Shown here one piece after another: positions 15,938 through 24,038 of a stretch of DNA of 64,000 nucleotides. The notes under the pieces were generated by a model. The model searched no databases. It worked only from the letters and a program-made list of their open reading frames with translations, and was not told the DNA's origin. Location of the stretch: NCBI RefSeq assembly GCF_041260665.1, contig NZ_JBGCCT010000013.1, positions 218,037-282,036 on the forward strand, given 5' to 3'. Both the position numbers and the translations under genes were made by a program. Position 1 is the first letter of the stretch; every line of letters begins with the position of its first letter. Source of the DNA: Catenulispora sp. GP43. Lineage in GTDB: Bacteria; Actinomycetota; Actinomycetes; Streptomycetales; Catenulisporaceae.

Positions 15938-17272
15938 GTGAGCGATGAGCTGAGTGCCGGGGCGCGGCCGTTATGCAAGTTCGAGCGGTTGGGGCGGTGT
16001 TCGCGGCCTGTGAAGGAGACGCTGCCTGGGAGTCGGGGGCGGCGGCATGAGTACTGCGATGACCCCTCGCACAATGCCGTGACGTTCAACCGGGCGCGCA
16101 AGGCTGCTGCCAGGGCTGAGGCTGCTGCGGCTGTCGGGAATGCGCCTGGCGGTGCGGGGGTCGGGGTGGCCGGGGTTGGTGCTGGTGGCGGCGGGTTCGG
16201 CGGGGTCGGTATCGGTGTGGGTGTGGGGGGCGTCATGGGTGGCGGGGGGATGCCGGTGACGGCGGCGCGCGCCGGGTTCGAGGCGTCCGGGGTGTCGGTG
16301 GCGGCGACGTTGCGGCAGTTGGGGGCGCAGGTCGATCTGTGGTTGGAGCGGGCTGAGGCGATCACCGATCCGGAGAACGTCGAGCGGCAGGTGCGCTCGG
16401 TGGAGCTGGATGCCGCGGCGCGGGTGACCGCTGCTGAGCAGGTGGCCGCTGCTGAGGCGGCGCGGCGGGCCGAGGCCGAGGTGGCTGGGCAGGCGGCGAA
16501 TGCGCGGGCTGAGCAGGCCGGGGCCGATGCCGAGGTGGCCAGGGAGGCGCTGGAGGCGGCGGTCGTCGTACACGCCGAGCAGGAGCAGGCGCTGCGGCAG
16601 GAGGCTCTTGAGGAGCTCGCGCAGGTGCGGGAGCAGGGTGAGGCCGCGCTGACGGCGATGCGGGAGCAGGCCCGGCGGGAGATCGAGGCGGCCAGGAGGG
16701 ACGCCGCCGAGGCCGCGGAGCTGGCGGACCGGACCCGGGCTGAGGCGGCGTTGCAGCTTCAGGCGGCGCGGGAGCAGGCCGAGCTGGTCCGTCAGGCCGC
16801 TGACGCGCAGATCGCGGCGGCTGAGGGCAAGGCCGCTGCGGCTGCTGTCGAGGCGCAGGCGGTGGCGCAGCGGGCGGCGGCGGAGTTGGAGTCGCTGCGG
16901 GCGTCGCTGACCGCGCAGGTGGACAGTGCGAAGGCTGATGCCGAGGTCGCGCATGCTGCCCGGGCCGTTGAGGGCGAGCGTGCTGAGCGGGAGGCGGCGG
17001 CCAGGCAGGCTGAGGCGGAGCGGGCGGCGCGCGCCGAGGCCGCTGCGGAGGCTGCTGCGGTGCAGGTGCAGCAGGTGACGGCGCGGTGGCAGCAGGATGT
17101 GGCGGCGTTGGCGGCCGAGCGGGAGGCGCGGCGGGAGGCCGAGTTGATGGCCGCGTCGTTGCGCGGGGAGTTGGCGGCGGCTGCGAGGGAGCGGGATGCG
17201 GCGGTGGTGCGGGTGCCGGGTGGGCGGCGGCAGGAGCAGGGGACGGATGCTGTGGGAAGCGGCGCCGAGTAA
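15938..17272 (+). CDS. Coiled-coil protein with N-terminal Cys/His zinc-binding-like motif
   Basis: 444 residues from the GTG at 15938. The first 60 residues contain C-x6-C and then R-G-R-R-H-E-Y-C-D-D-P-S-H-N, a Cys/His arrangement that could bind zinc. A Gly/Val-rich stretch follows (about residues 65-105). From about residue 130 to the end, the protein is almost uninterrupted Ala/Glu/Gln/Arg heptads, predicting a long coiled coil. Similar Cys-rich plus coiled-coil proteins occur in actinomycetes, often near mobile or plasmid-derived genes, but I know of no function. Six 17-bp repeats begin 8 bases after the stop. The 10-bp inverted repeat at 15782 lies upstream. Confidence 0.75.
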   Translation: MSDELSAGARPLCKFERLGRCSRPVKETLPGSRGRRHEYCDDPSHNAVTFNRARKAAARAEAAAAVGNAPGGAGVGVAGVGAGGGGFGGVGIGVGVGGVMGGGGMPVTAARAGFEASGVSVAATLRQLGAQVDLWLERAEAITDPENVERQVRSVELDAAARVTAAEQVAAAEAARRAEAEVAGQAANARAEQAGADAEVAREALEAAVVVHAEQEQALRQEALEELAQVREQGEAALTAMREQARREIEAARRDAAEAAELADRTRAEAALQLQAAREQAELVRQAADAQIAAAEGKAAAAAVEAQAVAQRAAAELESLRASLTAQVDSAKADAEVAHAARAVEGERAEREAAARQAEAERAARAEAAAEAAAVQVQQVTARWQQDVAALAAEREARREAELMAASLRGELAAAARERDAAVVRVPGGRRQEQGTDAVGSGAE

Positions 17273-17280
17273 GAGACGGG

Positions 17281-17382
17281 GAGAGCAAGTAGGCGGCGAG
17301 AGCAAGTAGGCGGCGAGAGCAAGTAGGCGGCGAGAGCAAGTAGGCGGCGAGAGCAAGTAGGCGGCGAGAGCAAGTAGGCGGC
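17281..17382. repeat. Six perfect 17-bp tandem repeats
   Basis: The unit GAGAGCAAGTAGGCGGC occurs six times without a mismatch, followed by a partial copy. It starts 8 bases after the coiled-coil gene's stop codon. The units are contiguous, so this is a VNTR-like array and not CRISPR. Seventeen is not a multiple of three, and every unit carries TAG, which fits a non-coding array. Confidence 0.95.
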
Positions 17383-17478
17383 GAGTGGTAACGCGGAGGC
17401 GGAGTAGACCGGCAAAGCATTGCGGCAGGACTGCACCGGTAGCGATGGAATTGGAGTAGAGCAGCAAAAGACGATGAT

Positions 17479-17511
17479 GGCGCGGCAGGGAGGCGAGTCC
17501 CCCGCCGCGCC
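17479..17511. terminator. Hairpin between convergent genes
   Basis: Arms GGCGCGGC (17479-17486) and GCCGCGCC (17504-17511) flank an inner GGG/CCC pairing. It lies between the coiled-coil gene with its repeats and the 3' end of the alpha-galactosidase gene, so it could stop transcription from both sides. Confidence 0.5.
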
Positions 17512-17537
17512 GTTGTGTGTCAGCTGTCAGTTACGTC

Positions 17538-19283
17538 TCAGCTCGGCAGGGCCCAAGCCTGATTCGCCTGATGGCTGCCACACGTCCAGGTGTCCAGCTT
17601 CGTGCCGTCGGCGCTGCCGCCGCCGTAGACGTCCAGGCACAGCCCGGAGGCCTTGTTCGTGACGGTCCCGTCAGCCTGCGCCGTCCACTGCTGCGCCGTA
17701 CTCCCGGTGCAGGTGGAGATCACCGCGGCGCTGCCGGCGGCGGTGCCGTTCGCGGTGAGGCACTTGCCGAGGGTGCGCACGGTGCCGTCGGCCGGGCGAG
17801 TCCAGGCCTGGTTGGCGTTGCCGGTGCAGGTGTACAGGATCGTCGCGGTGCCGTCGGTGGTGTTGCTGCCGGTGAGGTCCATGCACTTGGCGCCGTTGCC
17901 GACGATCTCGCCGGTGGGTACCGCCGCGGCGCAGCTCGCCGAGGGGGTGAGGCGCCAGATGGCGGTGCCGTGGGCGGGGATGGTCGCGGTCAGGGTGCCG
18001 GCGGTGGCGGTGGTGCCGGTCCACAGGTTCTTCGCGGTGGCGGTGCAGTTCGCAAGGCCCACCGAGGCCAGGGTGGTGGACACCGTCTCGGAGGCTGAGC
18101 CGCGGTTCAGGACGGCCACGGCCCGGTCGCCGCCTGCCAGGGGTTTGGCCAGGACGTCGGTGGTGCCGTTGGTGGACACCACGCCGGCCTGGTGGCCCGC
18201 GCTGTCCTGGTCCAGGGCGATGAGGTCGGTGTTGCCCAGGGCGGCCAGGCCGTCGGCGGACAGGTTCGCCACGTCCGAGGACAGGATCATCGGGGCGCTC
18301 ATCATCGCCCACAGGGCGACCTGGGAGCGGGACTCATCGCCGCTCAGGCCGGGGTCGCCGGCGATGAGGAAGTCGGGGTCGTTCCAGTTGCCGGGGTGGG
18401 CGTAGCGGGAGATCCAGCGGTTGTAGCCGTAGTTGGACATGACCGAGGACCAGCGCGAGGCGGTGGGGTTGGAGCTGTCGTAGGTGGCGATGTCGTAGCC
18501 TTCGCGCCACAGCTGGCCCAGGCCGCCGACCCAGCCCAGGACGTCGAACCAGGTGGGGTTGCCCCACTCGCCGCTTTGGAAGTACGCCGGGGCGGACTCC
18601 GAGAACGTGATGGGGCGGCCGGCGTTCGCCAGGGCGGTGGACTCGGCGGTGTAGGCGGTGCGGTAGGCCTGCTCAGTGCTCTGGCCGGACGGCACGTAGA
18701 CGTTGCAGCCGTCGAGCTTCAGGTAGTCCACGCCCCAGGAGGCGAACGTGGCGGCGTCGGCGGCGAAGTGGTCGGCGCCGCCGCCGGCGGGCTGGCCGCT
18801 GCCGGGGTAGCCGCCGCAGGTGGACGAGCCGGCGTCCTCGTAGATGCCGAAGTTCAGGCCTTTGCTGTGCAGGTAGCTGCCGAGCCAGGCCATGCCGTGC
18901 GGGAACTTGGTGGCGTCGGCGACGAGGTTGCCGTTCGCGTCGCGGGAGGAGGCCATCCAGCAGTCGTCGACGGTGACGGTCTTGTAGCCCTTGGCGGCCA
19001 GGCCGCTGCTGACCAGGGCGTTGGCGTTGGCGACGACCACGGACTCGTCGACCGAGCACTGGTAGTGGGCCCAGTCGTTCCAGCCCATCGGGGGCGTGGC
19101 GGCCAGAGTCGCCGCGGCGGTGCTGGTTGTAGTGGCGGCGGTGGTGGCGGTGGCGGGGTGGGATGTTGAGGGCGGTGCCGGTGGCGCTGCGTGAGCGGTG
19201 CTGGTTGTCAGCGGTAGAGCGGCAAGTACGCAGGCCAGGGCGGCGGCTGCGAGCCGGCCGGGGCCGGGGCGGGGAGATGACAT
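17538..19283 (-). CDS. Secreted GH27 alpha-galactosidase with C-terminal ricin-B lectin domain
   Basis: 581 residues from the ATG at 19283, preceded by AAGGAGG at ideal spacing. A signal peptide ends near A-H-A-A (about residue 32), followed by a Thr/Ala linker. The GH27 barrel starts at TPPMGWNDW (about residue 64). The nucleophile is Asp191 in YLKLDGC and the acid/base is probably Asp264 in WREGYD; GNWNDPDFL is also typical. An all-beta C domain follows, then a ricin-type beta-trefoil (about 458-581) with repeated Q-x-W motifs (NQAWTRP, QQWTAQ, NQAWALP). GH27 enzymes remove terminal alpha-galactosyl residues from plant galactomannans and raffinose sugars, and the lectin domain would bind polysaccharide. 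No sugar transporter gene adjoins. Confidence 0.94.
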   Translation of the reverse strand: MSSPRPGPGRLAAAALACVLAALPLTTSTAHAAPPAPPSTSHPATATTAATTTSTAAATLAATPPMGWNDWAHYQCSVDESVVVANANALVSSGLAAKGYKTVTVDDCWMASSRDANGNLVADATKFPHGMAWLGSYLHSKGLNFGIYEDAGSSTCGGYPGSGQPAGGGADHFAADAATFASWGVDYLKLDGCNVYVPSGQSTEQAYRTAYTAESTALANAGRPITFSESAPAYFQSGEWGNPTWFDVLGWVGGLGQLWREGYDIATYDSSNPTASRWSSVMSNYGYNRWISRYAHPGNWNDPDFLIAGDPGLSGDESRSQVALWAMMSAPMILSSDVANLSADGLAALGNTDLIALDQDSAGHQAGVVSTNGTTDVLAKPLAGGDRAVAVLNRGSASETVSTTLASVGLANCTATAKNLWTGTTATAGTLTATIPAHGTAIWRLTPSASCAAAVPTGEIVGNGAKCMDLTGSNTTDGTATILYTCTGNANQAWTRPADGTVRTLGKCLTANGTAAGSAAVISTCTGSTAQQWTAQADGTVTNKASGLCLDVYGGGSADGTKLDTWTCGSHQANQAWALPS

Positions 19284-19486
19284 GGTGCCTCCTTGCTGAA
19301 TCCTGAAAGATCTGCGGGGCGCACGCCGTGCATCAGCACACTGCGGATGCTCGGAAGTGTCAAGGTTCCGCGTCATACGTGCAGATCCGGTCATCGGCAT
19401 CCAGCTGTTGATTCTGGGTCGTGGCCCGGAGCACGCGGCACTAGGGTTGGGCACCGTCGGATCGGACGAGCAGGGGAGGGGAGCAC

Positions 19487-20812
19487 GTGTCGTCGACGTC
19501 GGCGGTCGGGGTGCTGGCGCAGGGATTACGGGACCTTCGGGACTTCGCGGAGGGACCGGAGGACGAGGAGCTGCGGGAACGCACCGGGCTCACAGCGGGG
19601 CAGATCGACGCGGCGCTCGGCGGCGAACGGCTGCCGACGCGCGAGGTGACGCTGGCGCTGGTCGAGGCCTGGGAGGGGGACGTCGAGGCCTGGCGGGAGT
19701 ACTGGGGGCAGATCGCGGAGCTCGCCGAGGAGGATGAGAGCCGGGGCGGGGAGCGGAATGCGGGTGAGGGAGCGCCGGCGCCTGCGCCGCCGGAGCCTTC
19801 GATCATCACACCGATTCCGGAGGTGGAACCGGACGAGGCGGAGTCGGTGCAGCTGGAGCCGGCTGACACGGACCAGGCTGACGAAGAGCATGCGGGTACC
19901 GCAGCCGAGCAGGACGCTGAGGTAGAGGTGCGCGCCGGGGTAGCCGATGAGGTTGGGGCAGAGCCGGCGGGAGCGAAGACAGCTGCTGGGGTGTCGGAGC
20001 CGGCCGAGGTCGCGCACGCGTCTGCGGCGGCAAAGGCGGCGGTAGAGGTAGAAGCAGAGACCCGCAGCCAAGCTGAAGCGGAGCTGCCGGCGCGCGCCGA
20101 GAGCGCGAGCGTGGCCGTCTCCCCTGAGCCTGCGAAGAAGCGTTCTCTGGCGCGGGTTGGTATCCCGGTCTTGTTGTTCGCGGTGGGCGTGGGGGTGGGC
20201 GCGTTCGGCGATCATGCGTTGAACTCGAAGCAGTCCTCGAGTACCACCGCCGCGTCCGTGCCGCCGGTCGCGTCGTCCGCGCGGCCGTCGCACACCGCGG
20301 CGTTGTCGCCGTCCAGTTCGGGTGCCTCGTCGCCGGCGAGCAGCGCGGGGTCTGCTCCGTCGCCGACTGACAGCTCCGGCACCAGTTCGGGGTCCGGGTC
20401 GCCTTCCTCCTCCTCGACGGTCGCGCAGGGCACTGTGCTGGGTGCGTATGTCGGGATCCAGTTGGCGTCCGGCTATAGCGTCAACTTCCTCAGCGATCCG
20501 TACCACCCCTCTGCTGGTACCTCGAATGGTCCGGACACCATGGGGTTCTTCGCGGGCAGTTTCGTCGATGGGCGTTTCTATGCCGACCGGGTCGCGATCC
20601 TGGATCCGACCGACACCGGGTCGTTCTCGTCGTGTCTGAACGACACCCGGTACCAGCACGATGTGCTGCTGTCGCAGATAGCGACGGGCAGCAGTTTCTG
20701 TATCACCACTGGGACGGGGCATCTGGTGTTGGTGACGGTGCGGCGGTTGCCGTCCAGTACCGATGCCAATCCCTATGCGGTGCTGGATGTGACGGTCTGG
20801 CAGGGCAGCTAG
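19487..20812 (+). CDS. Membrane-anchored protein with N-terminal HTH-like domain and extracellular C-terminal domain
   Basis: 441 residues. Residues 1-85 resemble the XRE-like HTH found at the N-terminus of many actinomycete membrane proteins (LRERTGLTAGQIDAALGGE, then V-E-A-W-E-G-D-V-E-A-W-R-E-Y-W). A long Glu/Ala/Pro-rich region leads to one transmembrane helix (ARVGIPVLLFAVGVGVGAF, about residues 222-240) followed by a Ser/Thr-rich spacer. The last 130 residues form a probable outside domain with two Cys (SSCLND, SSFCIT) that could pair. It could link an outside signal to DNA or to cytoplasmic partners, but no function is known. GTG at 19487 begins the HTH region. Confidence 0.72.
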   Translation: MSSTSAVGVLAQGLRDLRDFAEGPEDEELRERTGLTAGQIDAALGGERLPTREVTLALVEAWEGDVEAWREYWGQIAELAEEDESRGGERNAGEGAPAPAPPEPSIITPIPEVEPDEAESVQLEPADTDQADEEHAGTAAEQDAEVEVRAGVADEVGAEPAGAKTAAGVSEPAEVAHASAAAKAAVEVEAETRSQAEAELPARAESASVAVSPEPAKKRSLARVGIPVLLFAVGVGVGAFGDHALNSKQSSSTTAASVPPVASSARPSHTAALSPSSSGASSPASSAGSAPSPTDSSGTSSGSGSPSSSSTVAQGTVLGAYVGIQLASGYSVNFLSDPYHPSAGTSNGPDTMGFFAGSFVDGRFYADRVAILDPTDTGSFSSCLNDTRYQHDVLLSQIATGSSFCITTGTGHLVLVTVRRLPSSTDANPYAVLDVTVWQGS

Positions 20813-20833
20813 AGCTGCGTGAACGTCGATACG

Positions 20834-20865
20834 GCGCCGGATGTGACCCAGGTCACATCCGGCGC
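20834..20865. terminator. 32-bp perfect hairpin containing a CRP-type TGTGA-N6-TCACA site
   Basis: Arms of 15 bp (20834-20848 and 20851-20865) are separated by only CA. The centre reads TGTGACCCAGGTCACA, an exact match to the CRP half-site pattern. It lies 21 bases after the HTH membrane gene and 98 bases before the AhpD-like gene, so it may be a terminator, an operator or both. Confidence 0.6.
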
Positions 20866-20963
20866 TGTCACATTCTCCGGCGCCCGGGAGTCAGAGAGGC
20901 GTAGGACCAACGGGTCCAATCTTCGTGAAGCAATGCCTTTCGACTGATACAGGGAGTACTGAA

Positions 20964-21416
20964 GTGGAAGCTCGTATCCAGAACCCGGCGATGATCCTCG
21001 ACGCCACCGGCGCGATCCAGCAGCTGTACAAGGCCGTGAACAACGGCGGGGTGGAGCCGGCGGTCCTGGAGCTGGTGCATCTGCGGGCCAGCCAGATCAA
21101 CGGGTGTGCGCCGTGTGTGTACTCCGGGATGGGCAACATGCGCCGGATGAAGGAGTCCGAGGAGCGGATCGGGCTGGTGGCGGTGTGGCATGACGCGCCG
21201 TTCTTCACCGAGGAGGAGAAGGCGGCGCTGGCGTTGGCCGAGGCGGCGACGCGGCTGGCGGACAATCCCGAGGGCGTCAGTGACGCGGTGTGGGAGCAGG
21301 CGGCGCAGTTCTTCGACGAGAAGCAGCTGGCGGCGATCGTGATGATGGTGGCGCTGACGAACCTGTTCAACCGGCTCAACCACGTCACGCGGCAGGTCGC
21401 CGGCGCGGGTTGGTAG
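20964..21416 (+). CDS. Carboxymuconolactone decarboxylase/AhpD-like protein
   Basis: 150 residues from the GTG at 20964, preceded by AGGGAG at good spacing; a longer frame from 20925 lacks a binding site. The core L-V-H-L-R-A-S-Q-I-N-G-C-A-P-C-V-Y-S-G matches the AhpD/CMD fold, whose two Cys act in peroxide reduction in AhpD. The His that normally follows four residues after the second Cys (CxxCxxxH) is Gly here, so classical AhpD proton relay may be altered. The C-terminal TNLFNRLNHVTRQ helix is typical. It probably has an antioxidant or related redox role. Confidence 0.82.
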   Translation: MEARIQNPAMILDATGAIQQLYKAVNNGGVEPAVLELVHLRASQINGCAPCVYSGMGNMRRMKESEERIGLVAVWHDAPFFTEEEKAALALAEAATRLADNPEGVSDAVWEQAAQFFDEKQLAAIVMMVALTNLFNRLNHVTRQVAGAGW

Positions 21417-21555
21417 GTGCGGGCCCGTAGCGGCGTCTCGTGCGGGGCGCCTTGTGGCGGTCGGTGCGGTAGCGTGCGGCGTCGGATCAAAGCACTGACA
21501 GCGCCGTGCGGCATCGACCGCACCGGCGTCGCCTTCAGGAGTTCGGGAGGGCCGC

Positions 21556-21966
21556 ATGGCCGAGTTGTCCGGCTGGTCGCACGTGTCGTTCTCGGTCCGG
21601 GACCGGGACGCCAGCGTCAGCTTCTACACCGACGTGCTGGGGTTCAAGACCCTGGCCGTCACCGACCGGGACGCCTGGCTGCAGACGATCATGCTGCATC
21701 CGACGGGCATGTGCGTGGCGTTCCAGCAGCACAACGGTAACGGCGGCGGGGCGTTCGACTTCGCCACGACCGGGCTGGACCACTTCGGGTTCGGGGTGGG
21801 GTCGGCCGCCGAGCTGCAGGAGTGGATCGGCCGGTTCGAGGAGTTGGGGGTGGCGCACTCCCCGGTGCGGGACACCGACCTCGGGCAGTTCGTGAGTTTC
21901 GAGGACCCTGACGGGATCCAGCTGGAGCTGTTCTACAGCCCGTACACCGCCGCCGCGGCCGGCTGA
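21556..21966 (+). CDS. VOC-family (glyoxalase-like) protein
   Basis: 136 residues with two beta-alpha-beta-beta-beta units. The N-terminal unit has SHVSFSVRDRDASVSFYTDV and the second has LDHFGFGV and F-E-D-P-D-G-I-Q-L-E-L-F. Candidate metal ligands are the His in each unit's first strand and the Glu in the last strand. VOC proteins include glyoxalases, dioxygenases and drug-binding proteins; the substrate is unknown. GGAGGG precedes the ATG by five bases. The gene converges with a membrane protein gene 19 bases away. Confidence 0.85.
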   Translation: MAELSGWSHVSFSVRDRDASVSFYTDVLGFKTLAVTDRDAWLQTIMLHPTGMCVAFQQHNGNGGGAFDFATTGLDHFGFGVGSAAELQEWIGRFEELGVAHSPVRDTDLGQFVSFEDPDGIQLELFYSPYTAAAAG

Positions 21967-21985
21967 TCGCGGCCGGTGCCCGGTC

Positions 21986-22558
21986 TCAGGCCGCCGCCGG
22001 GGCCTTCGGCTGTCTCGGCTGCCTGGGCCGGCGCCGGTAGACGACCACCAGGGCGATGAACACCACGATCGCGATCAGCGCGCCGATGGCGGTGGCGCCG
22101 CGGAACATCGGCGCCTGCACGTCCATGGTGCGCTGGCCGGCGTGGGCGCCTCCGCCGCCGCCGATCGCGACGCCGAGCGTCATCAGGTTCGGGGCGGCCA
22201 GGATCACGGCCAGGGCCAGCCACATGACCCTGGTCTTCCAGCGCATCGGCCGGTGCATGGTCAGCCACAGCAGGCCCAGCGGCAGGATCGTGAACACGAT
22301 GCCGAAGCAGATCCCCAGCAGCGCCCCGGTGGACAGCTGGCCGTTGATGGCGCCGCCCATGCGGTGGGCCCACCAGCGCGGGATCCACGCCGAGGCCGCC
22401 AGGTAGACCAGCACCAGGGCGATCAGGACGAGCACGATCGTGATCACGCGGCGTACCAGGTCGCGGCTGCCGGCGTCCGGCGCTTGGGCGGCTGGTGCGG
22501 CTGGGACGGTCGCGGTCGTGCCGGGTTCGGTGGCTTCGGGTGCGTGCCGGAACCTCAC
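21986..22558 (-). CDS. Multi-pass membrane protein, function unknown
   Basis: 190 residues: a Pro/Ala-rich cytoplasmic N-terminus, then four hydrophobic segments (for example VITIVLVLIALVLVYLAASA, GICFGIVFTILPLGLLWLTM, VMWLALAVILAAPNLMTLGV and a final IGALIAIVVFIALVVVY), ending in a basic tail. A Gly-rich loop with M-D-V-Q-A-P-M-F-R lies before the last helix. I do not recognise a family. It follows trpS by about 126 bases on the same strand but could have its own promoter. Confidence 0.7.
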   Translation of the reverse strand: MRFRHAPEATEPGTTATVPAAPAAQAPDAGSRDLVRRVITIVLVLIALVLVYLAASAWIPRWWAHRMGGAINGQLSTGALLGICFGIVFTILPLGLLWLTMHRPMRWKTRVMWLALAVILAAPNLMTLGVAIGGGGGAHAGQRTMDVQAPMFRGATAIGALIAIVVFIALVVVYRRRPRQPRQPKAPAAA

Positions 22559-22684
22559 GGACCTGATGCTGGCATCGGGTGTGCTGGGACGCCTGCCGGA
22601 TGGGCCGGTCGTGGGGGCCCGGGCTGTGTTCCTGCGCGGGGGCGCGCGCCGCCACCATGCGGGAACACGCGTTCGATCAAGGGT

Positions 22685-23845
22685 TCAGTAGGCCATGCCC
22701 ATCGCCTCCTGCACCTTCGCCAGGGTCGCCTCGGCCTCCGCGGTGGCGCGTTCGGCGCCGCGCCGCAGGATCGCCGACAGGTAGCCGCGCTCGGCGGCCA
22801 GCTCCGCGCGGCGGGCCCGGATCGGGCGCAGGTGCTCGTTCACCGCCTCGGTGGCGGCGCGTTTGAGGGCCGAGGCGCCGCCGGAGCCGATCTGTCCGGC
22901 CAGGTCCGCCGGGTCCTCGCCGCGGCACAGCGCGGTGATCAGCAGCAGGTTCGACACCTCGGGGCGGTGTTCGGGGTCGAAGGTGATGTGCCGGTCGGTG
23001 TCGGTTTTGAAGCCTTTGATGATGCCGGCGGTCTGGTCGGCGGTGGCTTGCAGCGGGATGGTGTTGCCGTGGCTTTTGCTCATCTTGGCCCCGTCGGCGC
23101 CCAGGACCGAGGGGGCGTCGGAGATCAGGGCCCTGGGTTCGGTGAACACCGGCGCGTAGCGGGTGTTGAAGCGGCGCGCGACGGTGCGGGTCACCTCCAG
23201 GTGCGGCAGCTGGTCGCGGCCGACCGGGACCAGGTCCGAGCGGCAGAACAGGATGTCGGCGGCCTGGTGCACCGGGTAGGTGAGCATCAGCGCCGACAGC
23301 GCGGGGCGGCCGGAGGCGGCGGCTTCGGCCTTGGTGGTGGGGTTGCGCTCCAGCTCCGGGACGGAGATCAGGGACATCAGCGGCAGCAGCAGCTGGTTCA
23401 GGGCCGGGACGGCAGAGTGCGCGAACACGGTGCTGCGGGCCGGGTCGATCCCGACGGCCAGGTAGTCGGCGACCAGGCCCAGGGCGAAGTCGGCGATGCT
23501 CGCCGAGGCGTCGCGGTCGGTGATCACCTGGTAGTCGGCGACCAGCACGAACAGGTCCGCGCCGGCGTCCTGCAGCCGGACCCGGTTGCGCAGCGAGCCC
23601 AGGTAGTGGCCCAGGTGCAGGGCCCCGGTGGGGCGGTCGCCGGTGAGGACCCGCATCTGGCGGGCGTCGCCGACCAACTGCGCGGCCAGCTCGGCCTCGG
23701 TCAGGTGAGCGGCGCTCTCCGGTGTTCCCGCAGCTCCCGGCGCACCGGGTGCGCCGGGTGTGAGGTGCGCGCCGGCGGCGGTACCAGAGGGAAAAACACG
23801 CGGCTGGTCGTCGGCATTGGTGGGTACGTCAACAGTGATGCTCAT
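22685..23845 (-). CDS. trpS: Tryptophanyl-tRNA synthetase
   Basis: 386 residues from the ATG at 23845. Catalysis charges tRNA-Trp in two steps with ATP. The class I signatures are present: HLGH (in RPTGALHLGHYLGS, about residues 74-77) and KMSKS (in DGAKMSKSHGN). The Trp-binding region D-Y-Q-V-I-T-D-R and the Gly-Arg-Asp-Gln loop (PVGRDQLPHLE) are typical. The first 60 residues are an Ala/Gly/Pro-rich extension, absent from most TrpS proteins, so the true start might be further in. Upstream lie a leaderless Trp leader peptide and an attenuator, implying induction when charged tRNA-Trp is scarce. Actinomycetes can carry two trpS genes, and attenuated copies can confer resistance to Trp-RS inhibitors; which type this is cannot be told. 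Confidence 0.95.
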   Translation of the reverse strand: MSITVDVPTNADDQPRVFPSGTAAGAHLTPGAPGAPGAAGTPESAAHLTEAELAAQLVGDARQMRVLTGDRPTGALHLGHYLGSLRNRVRLQDAGADLFVLVADYQVITDRDASASIADFALGLVADYLAVGIDPARSTVFAHSAVPALNQLLLPLMSLISVPELERNPTTKAEAAASGRPALSALMLTYPVHQAADILFCRSDLVPVGRDQLPHLEVTRTVARRFNTRYAPVFTEPRALISDAPSVLGADGAKMSKSHGNTIPLQATADQTAGIIKGFKTDTDRHITFDPEHRPEVSNLLLITALCRGEDPADLAGQIGSGGASALKRAATEAVNEHLRPIRARRAELAAERGYLSAILRRGAERATAEAEATLAKVQEAMGMAY

Positions 23846-23941
23846 CGTCGTTCTCCTCGCGGGAATCCCAGCTGGTCGGGGGACTGGCGCCGCCGGCGTC
23901 CGGACCGCCGGGGCTCCCGCGAGGGGGCCGAGAACAACGAA

Positions 23942-23965
23942 GGCCGTCCGGAACGTCGGACGGCC
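23942..23965 (-). terminator. Attenuator terminator of trpS
   Basis: Arms of 9 bp (23942-23950 and 23957-23965) with a 6-base loop. On the minus strand they are followed by TTCGTTGTT. The 5' arm can alternatively pair with GGACGG just after the leader stop codon, giving the antiterminator. Confidence 0.85.
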
Positions 23966-23993
23966 TGTCGGCGCGTGTGGCTGAACAACCGTC

Positions 23994-24032
23994 CTAGGAC
24001 GGCCGCCAGCTGGCACACACGAAGATCTTCAC
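23994..24032 (-). CDS. trpS leader peptide (MKIFVCASWRPS)
   Basis: A 12-codon frame from GTG at 24032 to TAG at 23994. It has one Trp codon four codons before the stop. The codons after it form strand 1 of the attenuator (CCGTCC pairing with GGACGG right after the TAG). No ribosome binding site precedes it, but a -10 element lies 6 bases upstream, so the mRNA probably starts at the GTG and is leaderless. Ribosome stalling at the Trp codon would free strand 2 to pair with strand 3 (GGCCGTCC) and prevent the terminator. Confidence 0.75.
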   Translation of the reverse strand: MKIFVCASWRPS

Positions 24033-24038
24033 GGGATC

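Noticed and set aside
14301..16365. Extending the second HEAT gene to a 672-codon frame
   Set aside because: The part upstream of 15300 is Pro-rich antisense of the coiled-coil gene and crosses the 15782-15807 inverted repeat; the paralogue's N-terminus fits ATG 15300.
17281..17382. CRISPR array
   Set aside because: The repeats are contiguous without spacers and no cas gene is in the window.
16362..17420. Minus-strand Pro-rich frames including a repeated L-L-A-L-A-A-Y-L-L-S peptide
   Set aside because: They arise from the antisense of the coiled-coil gene and from the 17-bp repeats; no start context or family resemblance.
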